Part shown: piece by piece, positions 42,027 through 49,194 of the stretch
Layout: the number at the start of each line of letters is the position of its first letter
Numbering within the stretch: the first letter of the stretch is position 1
From: STF1-138 sp035356975
GTDB lineage: Bacteria; Patescibacteriota; Patescibacteriia; UBA1558; S5-K13
DNA: 56,261 nucleotides
Direction: 5' to 3'
NCBI GenBank assembly: GCA_035356975.1
Contig: DAORGW010000003.1
Span: forward strand, 1-56,261
Position numbers and translations under genes: made by a program
Notes under the pieces: model-generated
What the model saw: the letters and a program-made list of their open reading frames with translations, nothing else
Databases searched by the model: none
What the model was told of the DNA's origin: nothing

Positions 42027-43387
42027 GAATTTCAAAGAGATTTTTAAGAAAAATAATTATTATATTCTCAATAATTTTTGCCTGCTCAACGTTTACGCAA
42101 TTTTATTTTAGATATGAAAAAGGATTATTGCTAGATTTTATAAATACTTTCTTTGTTCATAGAGATCTAGTTTATAAGAGGTATTTTAATGACTATAGAT
42201 CACTAGTCGACAAATATTTTAATTTTGATATAAATAAATTCAAATTTAAAAATGTTGAAAATTTACCAGATGTATATTTTATACACTTAGAAAGTGTTAA
42301 CGGGTATTTAAAAGACAGATCAATTATCCCCAACTTCGATAGTTATTCTTATAAATACGGAGTGGGCTTTGATAATTTTTATAGTAACTCCACTCAAACA
42401 TTATTGGCCCAAGAATCTATTTTGTGTGCTCTTCCACCCTCTTTAAATGGATATTTTAGATATAAATTTGATCCAAAAAAATTAATTTGTATTCCTAAAA
42501 TTTTATCTAAAAATAATTATATAACTCTTTTTTTTAAAAGTCATAGTTTAGAATTTTCTCAAACAGGAGATTTTATGTCAGATATAGGATTTAGGGAGGT
42601 ACACAACCAAGATATTATGAATTCACAAGATATTTTTTATAAATGGGGTTTTAGAGAAGATGTATTTTATAGAAGAGTCTATGAATATATTAACAAATAT
42701 AGGGATCAAAAAAAATTTGTTTATATTGCTGTCTCAACTACAAATCATTATCCATTTATAGTACAAGATAAATCAGAAAATCTGCCAATAAAAAATGCCA
42801 ATTTTATCTCAGATAGAATAAAAAATACAGTTTATATTCAAGATAAGTATCTTTTGAATATTTTAGAAGAGCTAAAAAAAGATAATAGAGAAAAATATGT
42901 TTTTCTTTTTAGTGATCATTCGTGGCCGCTCAATTTTCATGTTGGAAATATCTTAAATCAAAGTAGGGGATATAAAGAAAACTTTTATATTCCATTTGCA
43001 TTTTTATATTTCGGAGAAATGGGGGAAAATTTAAAAATAGGAGACACTGTTTCTAATTCCCATAATCAAGTAGATTTTTTAAAAACCACATTAGATTTAT
43101 TAAACATAGAAACAAATAATAATTATCTCGGAAATTCTTTTTATTGTGAATTATTTAAAAATTCCAAAGATTGCAAAATTAATAATTGTTCAATGTCTGT
43201 TCAACAGTATTCTGATAAATACATAACTTTTTTTCTTGAAAGTAAACACTACATTTATAATGTGAAAAAGAAACAAGCTTATTATTTTGATCTTTTTAGT
43301 GATCCACATGAAAAAAATCAAAAAAATATAACACAATCAGAATTTTTAGAATTTTATGAAAAATGTAAAAATTTAATCGGATATTGA
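41969..43387 (+). CDS. LTA synthase-like sulfatase, catalytic part (frameshifted gene)
   Basis: Catalytic residues are intact: metal Glu in YFIHLESVNGYL, the Thr nucleophile in NSTQTLLAQESILCA, substrate His in STTNHYPF, and Asp-His in FLFSDHSWPL. The genuine part starts at about 42026 (RLRISKRF...), with a last helix IIIIFSIIFACST before the extracellular domain; the first 19 residues of this frame are a shadow of the upstream part. The family adds glycerol-phosphate or phosphoethanolamine type groups to surface glycans outside the membrane. It sits between the SIS isomerase and a second GT2 in the glycan operon. Confidence 0.85.
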   Translation: MPHFYFKFFCNNKFFNFRLRISKRFLRKIIIIFSIIFACSTFTQFYFRYEKGLLLDFINTFFVHRDLVYKRYFNDYRSLVDKYFNFDINKFKFKNVENLPDVYFIHLESVNGYLKDRSIIPNFDSYSYKYGVGFDNFYSNSTQTLLAQESILCALPPSLNGYFRYKFDPKKLICIPKILSKNNYITLFFKSHSLEFSQTGDFMSDIGFREVHNQDIMNSQDIFYKWGFREDVFYRRVYEYINKYRDQKKFVYIAVSTTNHYPFIVQDKSENLPIKNANFISDRIKNTVYIQDKYLLNILEELKKDNREKYVFLFSDHSWPLNFHVGNILNQSRGYKENFYIPFAFLYFGEMGENLKIGDTVSNSHNQVDFLKTTLDLLNIETNNNYLGNSFYCELFKNSKDCKINNCSMSVQQYSDKYITFFLESKHYIYNVKKKQAYYFDLFSDPHEKNQKNITQSEFLEFYEKCKNLIGY

Positions 43388-43432
43388 AAATTTTTAAAAT
43401 AAATTATATACTAGAAAAATAAAGTATATTTT

Positions 43433-44131
43433 ATGATTTACGTAGTAATACCAACATATAACGAAAGAGAAAATATTTGTGATCTAGTGAAAAAGATATC
43501 TGATTTGGATATAGAAAATTTACATATTCTTGTTGTAGATGACAGTTCCCCAGATGGAACATATGAGGCATTGTTGGAAATTAAGGACAAGGTGCCACTT
43601 GAAATTATAAAGCGTCCCGGTAAAATGGGTCTTGGTAGTGCTTATATACATGGTTTTCAATATGCACTGTCACAAGGGGCTGATATGATAGTAGAGATGG
43701 ACGCAGATTTTTCTCATAACCCACATAAAATTCCAGAATTAATTCAATGTATAAAAGATGGAAATGATTTATGTATAGGTTCTAGATGTGTAAATGGTGG
43801 GTGTACAATAGGCTGGAACACAAGAAGAAAAATATTTTCTAAGTCAGCGCAAACATTTTCTAGATTAATGCTCGGTTTAAAAACAAAAGACGTAACTGGG
43901 GGTTTCAGATGTTATCATAGAAGAATTTTTGATAAAGTTGATTTAAACAAAATAAAAAGTACCGGATATTCATTTCAAGAAGAAATGCTATTTTATATAG
44001 AAAAGTCAGGATTTAAAGTAAAGGAGATACCAATCTCATTTATAGACAGAGAGAAGGGAAAATCAAAATTACATTTAAGAGAGGCCATAGACCTATTAAA
44101 AAATGTTATAAGATTGAAATTTAGAAAATAA
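43433..44131 (+). CDS. Polyprenol-phosphate mannosyltransferase-like GT2 (DPM1 type)
   Basis: 232 aa, a soluble GT-A domain with no C-terminal membrane helices. Motifs: VVIPTYNERENI, VVDDSSPDGT, GKMGLGSAYIHGF, VEMDADFSHNP (DxD), CIGSRCVNGG and TGGFRCYHR, ending with SFIDREKGKSKL. This is the normal dolichol/polyprenol-phosphate-mannose synthase pattern. It supplies a lipid-linked sugar donor, most likely mannose or glucose. Last gene of the glycan operon, 45 nt after the sulfatase. Confidence 0.93.
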   Translation: MIYVVIPTYNERENICDLVKKISDLDIENLHILVVDDSSPDGTYEALLEIKDKVPLEIIKRPGKMGLGSAYIHGFQYALSQGADMIVEMDADFSHNPHKIPELIQCIKDGNDLCIGSRCVNGGCTIGWNTRRKIFSKSAQTFSRLMLGLKTKDVTGGFRCYHRRIFDKVDLNKIKSTGYSFQEEMLFYIEKSGFKVKEIPISFIDREKGKSKLHLREAIDLLKNVIRLKFRK

Positions 44132-44194
44132 TTTGATAAGTGGGTTTGTTTATAAATTCGTCATAGACGATTTTTTATTTTGTGAAGAATAATC

Positions 44195-44242
44195 TATACA
44201 CATTTTTCCTCACCTTGATTCAAGATGAGGAATATGTGTATA
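44195..44242 (-). terminator. Long hairpin terminator of pilin A1 (duplicated unit)
   Basis: 48-bp inverted repeat, TATACACAT...ATGTGTATA with an inner CCTCA...TGAGG stem. It is nearly identical to 47495-47542, which lies at the same place behind the paralogous pilin. Confidence 0.82.
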
Positions 44243-44251
44243 CGTTATTTA

Positions 44252-44647
44252 TTAAGATCCAATCTCATATTCAGCTCCCGTTGCATCAGACATAGCACTG
44301 AATATAAATGCAGTTATTACATATGAGAAAAGAATAATTATTAGACCAACTATTCCAGCGCCTATCATCTTTTTGGCTGCCCCAATTTTTTCTTCGTTTC
44401 CACCACTTGTCATCCACTTAAATCCAGCAATTATAATAATAACAAGTGCGATAAATCCTAAAAATCCCAACACTATGTTTATTATACGTTCTGCTGTTGC
44501 CTCTACATCAGTATCATTTCCAAGTCCCGTGCCACCCGGAATATAGCCAATATTGTGCTGAATTAATTGTGCAGAGCTAATTAATGGCATACATATTATC
44601 ATTGCCATTGCACCTAAACTGATTAGATTTTTTGTTAGTTTTGACAT
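44252..44647 (-). CDS. T4SS pilin-like protein, paralogue A1
   Basis: 131 aa. Signal peptide ending ISSAQ, a short outer stretch (HNIGYIPGGTGLGNDT), then two membrane helices around the signature GFKWMTSGGNEEKIGAAKKM, and YVITAFIFSAM at the end. This is the PF18895 (VirB2-related T4SS pilin) pattern common in Patescibacteria. About 80 percent identical by eye to the protein at 47549-47944, including leader and terminator. SD AAGGAG before ATG and TATAAT at 44704-44709 (minus), but a poor -35. Likely forms or supports a secretion channel or surface fibre. Confidence 0.9.
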   Translation of the reverse strand: MSKLTKNLISLGAMAMIICMPLISSAQLIQHNIGYIPGGTGLGNDTDVEATAERIINIVLGFLGFIALVIIIIAGFKWMTSGGNEEKIGAAKKMIGAGIVGLIIILFSYVITAFIFSAMSDATGAEYEIGS

Positions 44648-44771
44648 TTATTTGTTTCTCCTTTTTAACAAAATTTATTTATATTAATTAAAATTCTATA
44701 TAAATTATACTATATTTTAAAAAAATAAAAAAGTTTTTAATATGTAAATGTCAAGCGTTTGTTTTTTAGAT

Positions 44772-44800
44772 TTGACAATATGTTTTATAAATTGTACTAT
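44772..44800 (+). promoter_or_regulatory. Promoter of the 159-aa lipoprotein
   Basis: TTGACA, 17 bp spacer, TACTAT. Confidence 0.75.
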
Positions 44801-44831
44801 AAAATAATTTAAAATAAACATGGAGGAGAAA

Positions 44832-45311
44832 ATGAAAATATACGCCTTATTTGTATCAATAGTGGTTTTATTTGTGTTTTTTGTTTCTGGTTGTTATATG
44901 GAAACGACTGCATATGGTAAAACTACCAGAACATCTTTAATCTCAAATCCATCCACTGGCCAGTTTAATTCTGCTACTGGTCGCAGGGTTTGGAGTGAAA
45001 AATTGATTTATGCTGCCTTTATTAACAACTCTAGTAATAGTTTCACAATCAAAATTGTTAACGTAAGACGCGGAACATGTTTTTTGGATGATATTATCTA
45101 TCCAGGTAATTATGTTATAGAGTTAATTCCCTCTGGCGAGTATAGTGTTTATATTAAAAGAGGAGTGGATTATACTTATGATAATAATATAATTGTGTGG
45201 CGTGAGGGAAGTTTTGATGTTAATGGAAAAAAAGTTGATATTAAGATAGATTTAGAGAATTTGTGGCGTCAATGTGGTGGCGGTAGTGAATTTGGAGGTT
45301 ATAAGTTTTAA
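44832..45311 (+). CDS. Unknown 159-aa lipoprotein, strong-SD single-gene unit
   Basis: Start set at 44832 by TGGAGGA 4 nt upstream; the ATG at 44820 overlaps the SD. Hydrophobic signal with lipobox VSGC (Cys 20). The mature part is beta-rich with AAFINNSSNSFTIKIVNV and PSGEYSVYIKRG, then a Gly-rich end (CGGGSEFGGYKF). Not recognised. It lies between pilin genes on the opposite strand, with its own promoter and terminator. Confidence 0.8.
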   Translation: MKIYALFVSIVVLFVFFVSGCYMETTAYGKTTRTSLISNPSTGQFNSATGRRVWSEKLIYAAFINNSSNSFTIKIVNVRRGTCFLDDIIYPGNYVIELIPSGEYSVYIKRGVDYTYDNNIIVWREGSFDVNGKKVDIKIDLENLWRQCGGGSEFGGYKF

Positions 45312-45320
45312 GAAAATAAA

Positions 45321-45346
45321 GAGTGTTTCGTTGGAAACACTCTTTT
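45321..45346 (+). terminator. Terminator of the lipoprotein gene
   Basis: GAGTGTTTC-GTTG-GAAACACTC followed by TTTT. Confidence 0.92.
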
Positions 45347-45366
45347 ATAATATGTGAATATAATTA

Positions 45367-45783
45367 TTATATTGATATTTGTGTGGTTGGGTCTTTTAAT
45401 GTTTGTAGAATAAAACTCATCACAAAACGTGTTATAATAAATGATAATAAAATTATAGCTAATCCAATTATAGAGCTTTTTATCATGGATTTTGATTTAT
45501 TTATTATCTCTTCGTTTCCACCACTTGTCATCCATCTAAATCCGGATATTATAATTAATATTAAAAATATTATACCTAGGAAACCAAGGGCAATTTTTAT
45601 ATACCCTATTATTTTATTTTCAAGACTTACCTCACTTTTTATTCCAACCTCTGCTGCAAATTGATTGAGATTTGATGTCGGTTGGATTTGACCCGTTGTG
45701 GAATTCCCAAAATCATAAGCAATTGCCCTCAAATATGGATTAAGGATTGTTATGATTGCTAATGTAAAAAATATTTTTTTCAT
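45367..45783 (-). CDS. T4SS pilin-like protein B5
   Basis: 138 aa. Signal segment at the N-terminus, a 55-residue outer part, then LGIIFLILIIISGFRWMTSGGNEE in helix 1 (shown in parts: ISGFRWMTSGGNEE is the signature), KSMIKSSIIGLAIILLSFII in helix 2. Last gene of the five-pilin tandem run; starts 2 nt after the previous stop. No SD. Confidence 0.88.
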   Translation of the reverse strand: MKKIFFTLAIITILNPYLRAIAYDFGNSTTGQIQPTSNLNQFAAEVGIKSEVSLENKIIGYIKIALGFLGIIFLILIIISGFRWMTSGGNEEIINKSKSMIKSSIIGLAIILLSFIITRFVMSFILQTLKDPTTQISI

Positions 45784-45785
45784 AT

Positions 45786-46166
45786 TTAGTGAATTAATAA
45801 ATCAAAAATAAAAATTGATATTGAATATGATAATAATATAATTGCAAGTCCAATCACAGAATTTTTTATTCTATTTTTTGCTTTAGAGATAATTTCTTCA
45901 TTCCCGCCAGACATCATCCACTGAAAACCAGATATAATTGTAAGTATTAAAAATGCAATTCCTAAAAATCCCATTATTAGTCTTATTATGAACGCTATAC
46001 GTGTCAATAATAAAACTTCATTTGTTTCTGCATAACCAGATGCTTCGCGTACGTCTTCTAATCTCCCACCAATTGTTCCAAAGGTTTCGTTCATAGCAAG
46101 TGAAATATTAGAAAATATAATAAATATTATAATTATTGATACTATGGATATTAAAATTTTTTTCAT
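45786..46166 (-). CDS. T4SS pilin-like protein B4
   Basis: 126 aa. Signal segment, short outer part (ETFGTIGGRLEDVREASGYA), then the signature ISGFQWMMSGGNEEIISKAK and RIKNSVIGLAIILLSYSIS. Nucleotide sequence around the signature is close to that of its neighbours, so it arose by tandem duplication. It stops short, with FDLLIH at the end. Confidence 0.88.
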   Translation of the reverse strand: MKKILISIVSIIIIFIIFSNISLAMNETFGTIGGRLEDVREASGYAETNEVLLLTRIAFIIRLIMGFLGIAFLILTIISGFQWMMSGGNEEIISKAKNRIKNSVIGLAIILLSYSISIFIFDLLIH

Positions 46167-46194
46167 ATTTTTAAATATTTGATTTCAGGTATTC

Positions 46195-46665
46195 TTAACC
46201 ACCATACCCTAATTTATTTATAAATATAGATATAATAAAGTATGTAATTGCATAAGCTAGTAGCACTATTGCCAGCCCATAAATTGAATTTTTAATTCTT
46301 GTTTTTGCTTTAGAAATTGTTTCTTCATTTCCCCCGGCCATCATCCACTGTAATCCGGAAATTATTATTAATATTAAAAATAAAATTCCAACAAAAGATA
46401 AAATAACCTGTATTGTATTACCTATAATCATTTCTATGTTTGGGACTACATTATACCCATTGTTTTCTGCTACTGGATCTAAATTCCAGAGAAAACCACC
46501 CAGCCCCTTCCTAAATGAGCCATCCGGTTCATCAACATCAATATTAATGTCTGTTTGTGGGTGATGTGGGTCATTTCCCTCCTCCTGAGCAATAACAAAA
46601 TTATTAGTGGGTGAGAAAATAAATATAAATAAAACTATGATTAGTGTATTGAAATATTTTTTCAT
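46195..46665 (-). CDS. T4SS pilin-like protein B3
   Basis: 156 aa, the longest of the tandem set. Signal peptide to VIAQE, then a 60-residue acidic outer part with HHPQTDINIDVDEPDGS, which could bind divalent metal, and the usual ISGLQWMMAGGNEETISKAK and RIKNSIYGLAIVLLAYAIT. Part of the five-gene run. Confidence 0.88.
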   Translation of the reverse strand: MKKYFNTLIIVLFIFIFSPTNNFVIAQEEGNDPHHPQTDINIDVDEPDGSFRKGLGGFLWNLDPVAENNGYNVVPNIEMIIGNTIQVILSFVGILFLILIIISGLQWMMAGGNEETISKAKTRIKNSIYGLAIVLLAYAITYFIISIFINKLGYGG

Positions 46666-46700
46666 TTTTAAAAAATTATTTATAAGTTGAGTTTTAAATT

Positions 46701-47099
46701 TTATATATCTGCTAGTATTATATAGTTATACAAGACCCATGTTATGGCGTAGGCAATCAAAATTATAGCTAGCCCATAAATTGAATTTTTAATTCTATTT
46801 TTTGCTTTAGAAATTGTTTCTTCATTTCCCCCAGCCATCATCCACTGTAATCCGGAAATTATTATTAATATTAAAAATATTATCCCCAGAAAAGAGAGCG
46901 CCATGTTTATTATTGGTATTATTGTGCCTGCTAGCCCTATAGATTGCGTATCGTATCCGAGGTTTTTAGCGGACCCATGAACATCTAGCATGGCCGTATC
47001 TATTGCATCAGAGTATGTAATCTTTACAAAATAAAAATTAAAAAATATAAAAATAATAAATAAAACAAAAATAATATTTTTTTTATTGAGAGATGGCAT
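46701..47099 (-). CDS. T4SS pilin-like protein B2
   Basis: 132 aa. N-terminal signal segment, outer part about 40 residues (DTAMLDVHGSAKNLGYD), then ISGLQWMMAGGNEETISKAK and RIKNSIYGLAIILIAYAIT. Almost the same as B3 over the signature. The start overlaps the stop of B1 by 17 nt, so translation is probably coupled. Confidence 0.88.
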   Translation of the reverse strand: MPSLNKKNIIFVLFIIFIFFNFYFVKITYSDAIDTAMLDVHGSAKNLGYDTQSIGLAGTIIPIINMALSFLGIIFLILIIISGLQWMMAGGNEETISKAKNRIKNSIYGLAIILIAYAITWVLYNYIILADI

Positions 47100-47487
47100 T
47101 TCGTGTTATTATAAATATATTGATTGTTATTATATATGCGCTGACTATTATTATGAGTCCTATTATAGAATTTTTAATTCTTGTTTTTGCTTTAGAAATT
47201 GTTTCTTCATTTCCCCCGGCCATGATCCATTGATATCCAGCAAATATAATATTTATAAATATTATAATTCCAAGAAATCCAAGAATATAGCCCATTATAT
47301 CTGTTATCATTGCCATTGGTTCTATGGGTTGAAGTTTAGCCTCAGTAGCTGATTCTCTGAGTCCACCCACAATTGCCTCCTTACCACCCGGAGGAATACC
47401 TGCTGCCCTCGCCATATTTAAAAATTTAATACTCAATATGGTATTTATAAATAAAAAATTAAAAATTTTAGATAAGATTTTTTTCAT
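47083..47487 (-). CDS. T4SS pilin-like protein B1
   Basis: 134 aa. N-terminal basic plus hydrophobic segment without a clear cleavage site, outer part with GIPPGGKEAIVGGLRESA, and the signature FAGYQWIMAGGNEETISKAK followed by RIKNSIIGLIIIVSAYIIT. First gene of the B1-B5 run. It begins about 60 nt after pilin A2's terminator. Confidence 0.88.
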   Translation of the reverse strand: MKKILSKIFNFLFINTILSIKFLNMARAAGIPPGGKEAIVGGLRESATEAKLQPIEPMAMITDIMGYILGFLGIIIFINIIFAGYQWIMAGGNEETISKAKTRIKNSIIGLIIIVSAYIITINIFIITRNAISQ

Positions 47488-47494
47488 ATTAATT

Positions 47495-47542
47495 TATACA
47501 CATTTTTCCCCACCTTGATTCAAGATGAGGAATGTGTGTATA
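47495..47542 (-). terminator. Long hairpin terminator of pilin A2 (duplicated unit)
   Basis: 48-bp inverted repeat starting TATACACAT, near-identical to 44195-44242. Confidence 0.82.
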
Positions 47543-47548
47543 AATTAT

Positions 47549-47944
47549 TTATTCAGATCCAACGCTATACTCAGCTCCTGTTGCTGAAGACATTGCGTTG
47601 AATATAAATGCAGTTATAACATATGCGAAAAGAACAATTATTACACCGACTACTCCTGCACCCATCATTTTTTTAGCTGCTCCAACTTTTTCTTCATTTC
47701 CGCCACTTGTCATCCATTTAAATCCAGCAATTATAACAATAACAAGTGCGACAAATCCTAAAAATCCCAATACTAGATTTATTATATTTTGTGCTGTTGA
47801 TTCTACATCAGTGTTAGTACCTAGGCCTGTTTCTGGAATATAACCAACGGAATGATTTTCCAGCTGAGCAGAACTAATTAATGGCAAACATACTATCATT
47901 GCCATTGCACCTAAACTGATTAGGTTTTTTGTTAGTTTTGACAT
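47549..47944 (-). CDS. T4SS pilin-like protein, paralogue A2
   Basis: 131 aa, sister of A1 at 44252. Same signal peptide (LTKNLISLGAMAMIVCLPL), outer HSVGYIPETGLGTNT, signature GFKWMTSGGNEEKVGAAKKM, and YVITAFIFNAMSSATGAEY. SD TAGGAG 8 nt before ATG and a good promoter. The 5' leader holds a perfect 16-base palindrome CTGTTTTTAAAAACAG (47960-47975). Leader, coding sequence and terminator are all shared with A1, so the whole unit was copied; the B1-B5 run and the lipoprotein lie between the copies. Confidence 0.92.
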   Translation of the reverse strand: MSKLTKNLISLGAMAMIVCLPLISSAQLENHSVGYIPETGLGTNTDVESTAQNIINLVLGFLGFVALVIVIIAGFKWMTSGGNEEKVGAAKKMMGAGVVGVIIVLFAYVITAFIFNAMSSATGAEYSVGSE

Positions 47945-48006
47945 TTGTTTTTCTCCTATCTGTTTTTAAAAACAGAATTTATTTATATTAATAAAATTAT
48001 ATATAC

Positions 48007-48035
48007 ATTATACTATTTTTTTTATAAATAGACAA
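48007..48035 (-). promoter_or_regulatory. Promoter of pilin A2
   Basis: Minus strand TTGTCT, 17 bp spacer, TATAAT. Confidence 0.72.
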
Positions 48036-48047
48036 TGAATAGTTTTG

Positions 48048-48403
48048 TTATTGTGGCATTATGCTTATTACAAAGTTAAGTATTCCATAACTTGCAAAAA
48101 CTATAACANNNNNNNNNNNNNNNNNNNNNNNNNNNNNNNNNNNNNNNNNNNNNNNNNNNNNNNNNNNNNNNNNNNNNNNNNNNNNNNNNNNNNNNNNNNN
48201 NNNNNNNNTAAAGATAGAGAACCAACTATACCTAATAAAGTAAAAATAATTGTTCCAATTAATTCTGGTATTGTTTTTCCTTGAAGTGGATCATCGTATT
48301 TAATTTCATCTGTTGCATATAGTTTGGTTATTAGCAAAAATAAAAATAGGAATACATTAATAATAAGAAATGACTTTTTTATTTTTATTTTTTTATTTTC
48401 CAT
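48048..48403 (-). CDS. T4SS pilin-like protein interrupted by an assembly gap
   Basis: The N-terminal 65 residues are readable: basic start, signal segment to KLYATDE, outer part PLQGKTIPELIGTII and a first helix TLLGIVGSLSL. Then 100 N. Beyond the gap the minus strand reads VIVFASYGILNFVISIMPQ-stop (TAA at 48048-48050), the expected second helix. The two parts are out of frame with a 100-base gap; a true gap of 2 modulo 3 would restore it, in line with 100 N being filler. The signature loop is inside the gap. Confidence 0.8.
48109..48208. other. Assembly gap, 100 N
   Basis: Exactly 100 unknown bases, the usual scaffold filler, inside a pilin gene in a zone of near-identical repeats. Confidence 0.99.
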
Positions 48404-48443
48404 ATTATATAAATTTATTAAATAAAATTTTCAAATCGATTTT

Positions 48444-49190
48444 TTATTTAGGCACTAGTTCACTACCTATTTGTTCTAATCCCAAAGCGCTTTGAACGAG
48501 CCTTACTATAACAAAAGAACATATTGCTATTGCAAGTCCTATTATTGAATTTAACATCATTGATTTTGCACTAGATATTTTTTCTGAATTACCCTGTGAT
48601 ATGATCATTTGTGTGCCAGCAACAATAAAAAATAAAAGAGCTATTCCCGCTATAATACCCAGTAATAAATTTGCAGCGTTCATTGCTACTTTTGTTAAAT
48701 CAGTTGTTGAGCACTTACCATCGTTTTTGCAACCATCGGTTACTCCGTTGAATATAAATACTCTTGCTTTTTTAGGTGGTTCCTGTGGTGCTGGTTCTTC
48801 TTCTACTACTACTTCTTCTACTTCTTCTACTTCTTCTACTACTTCTTCTACTACTTCTTGTGCTGGAGGTAAACAACATTTATGATAAACTCCACCAACA
48901 TTCACACAAAAACCAGTTATACAATCTAAGCCTGTAAAAGTTGAAGTACATGAATGATCAGGAAAGATTCTAGAGCATGGACTAGAAATACAACACCGAC
49001 TACGAGCCTTACAACTCCCTTGACCAGGACATTCAGACGCATTGAATGGATATTTTTTCTTTATTACAAGACATGTACCATTTTTTGTAACACCACCAAC
49101 CTTAATTGTACAATTAGATCCCCCAAAAACAACATCTGGGTAAAAAAATATTGTACATATAATTAAAATGGTAAAAAATATTTTTTTCAT
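48444..49190 (-). CDS. Cys-rich pilin-like protein with Glu/Val stalk
   Basis: 248 aa, four modules. Signal peptide (1-23, VVFGG). Cys-rich outer domain (about 27-108) with at least 14 Cys (CPGQGSCKARSRCCISSPC, then SCTSTFTGLDC and KCCLPP). A low-complexity stalk made of EEVVEEVEEVEEVVVEEE and PAPQEPPKK. Finally a T4SS-pilin-like C-terminus (about 165-240) with FFIVAGTQMIISQGNSEKI and MMLNSIIGLAIAICSFVIV, where the usual GGNEE is QGNSEK. The Cys domain is probably disulfide-bonded outside the cell. 4 nt after the solute-binding protein gene. Confidence 0.85.
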   Translation of the reverse strand: MKKIFFTILIICTIFFYPDVVFGGSNCTIKVGGVTKNGTCLVIKKKYPFNASECPGQGSCKARSRCCISSPCSRIFPDHSCTSTFTGLDCITGFCVNVGGVYHKCCLPPAQEVVEEVVEEVEEVEEVVVEEEPAPQEPPKKARVFIFNGVTDGCKNDGKCSTTDLTKVAMNAANLLLGIIAGIALLFFIVAGTQMIISQGNSEKISSAKSMMLNSIIGLAIAICSFVIVRLVQSALGLEQIGSELVPK

Positions 49191-49194
49191 AATT

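Noticed and set aside
45323..45664. 113-aa plus-strand ORF opposite pilin B5
   Set aside because: Fully inside the pilin coding sequence on the other strand and overlapping a terminator; no start signal.
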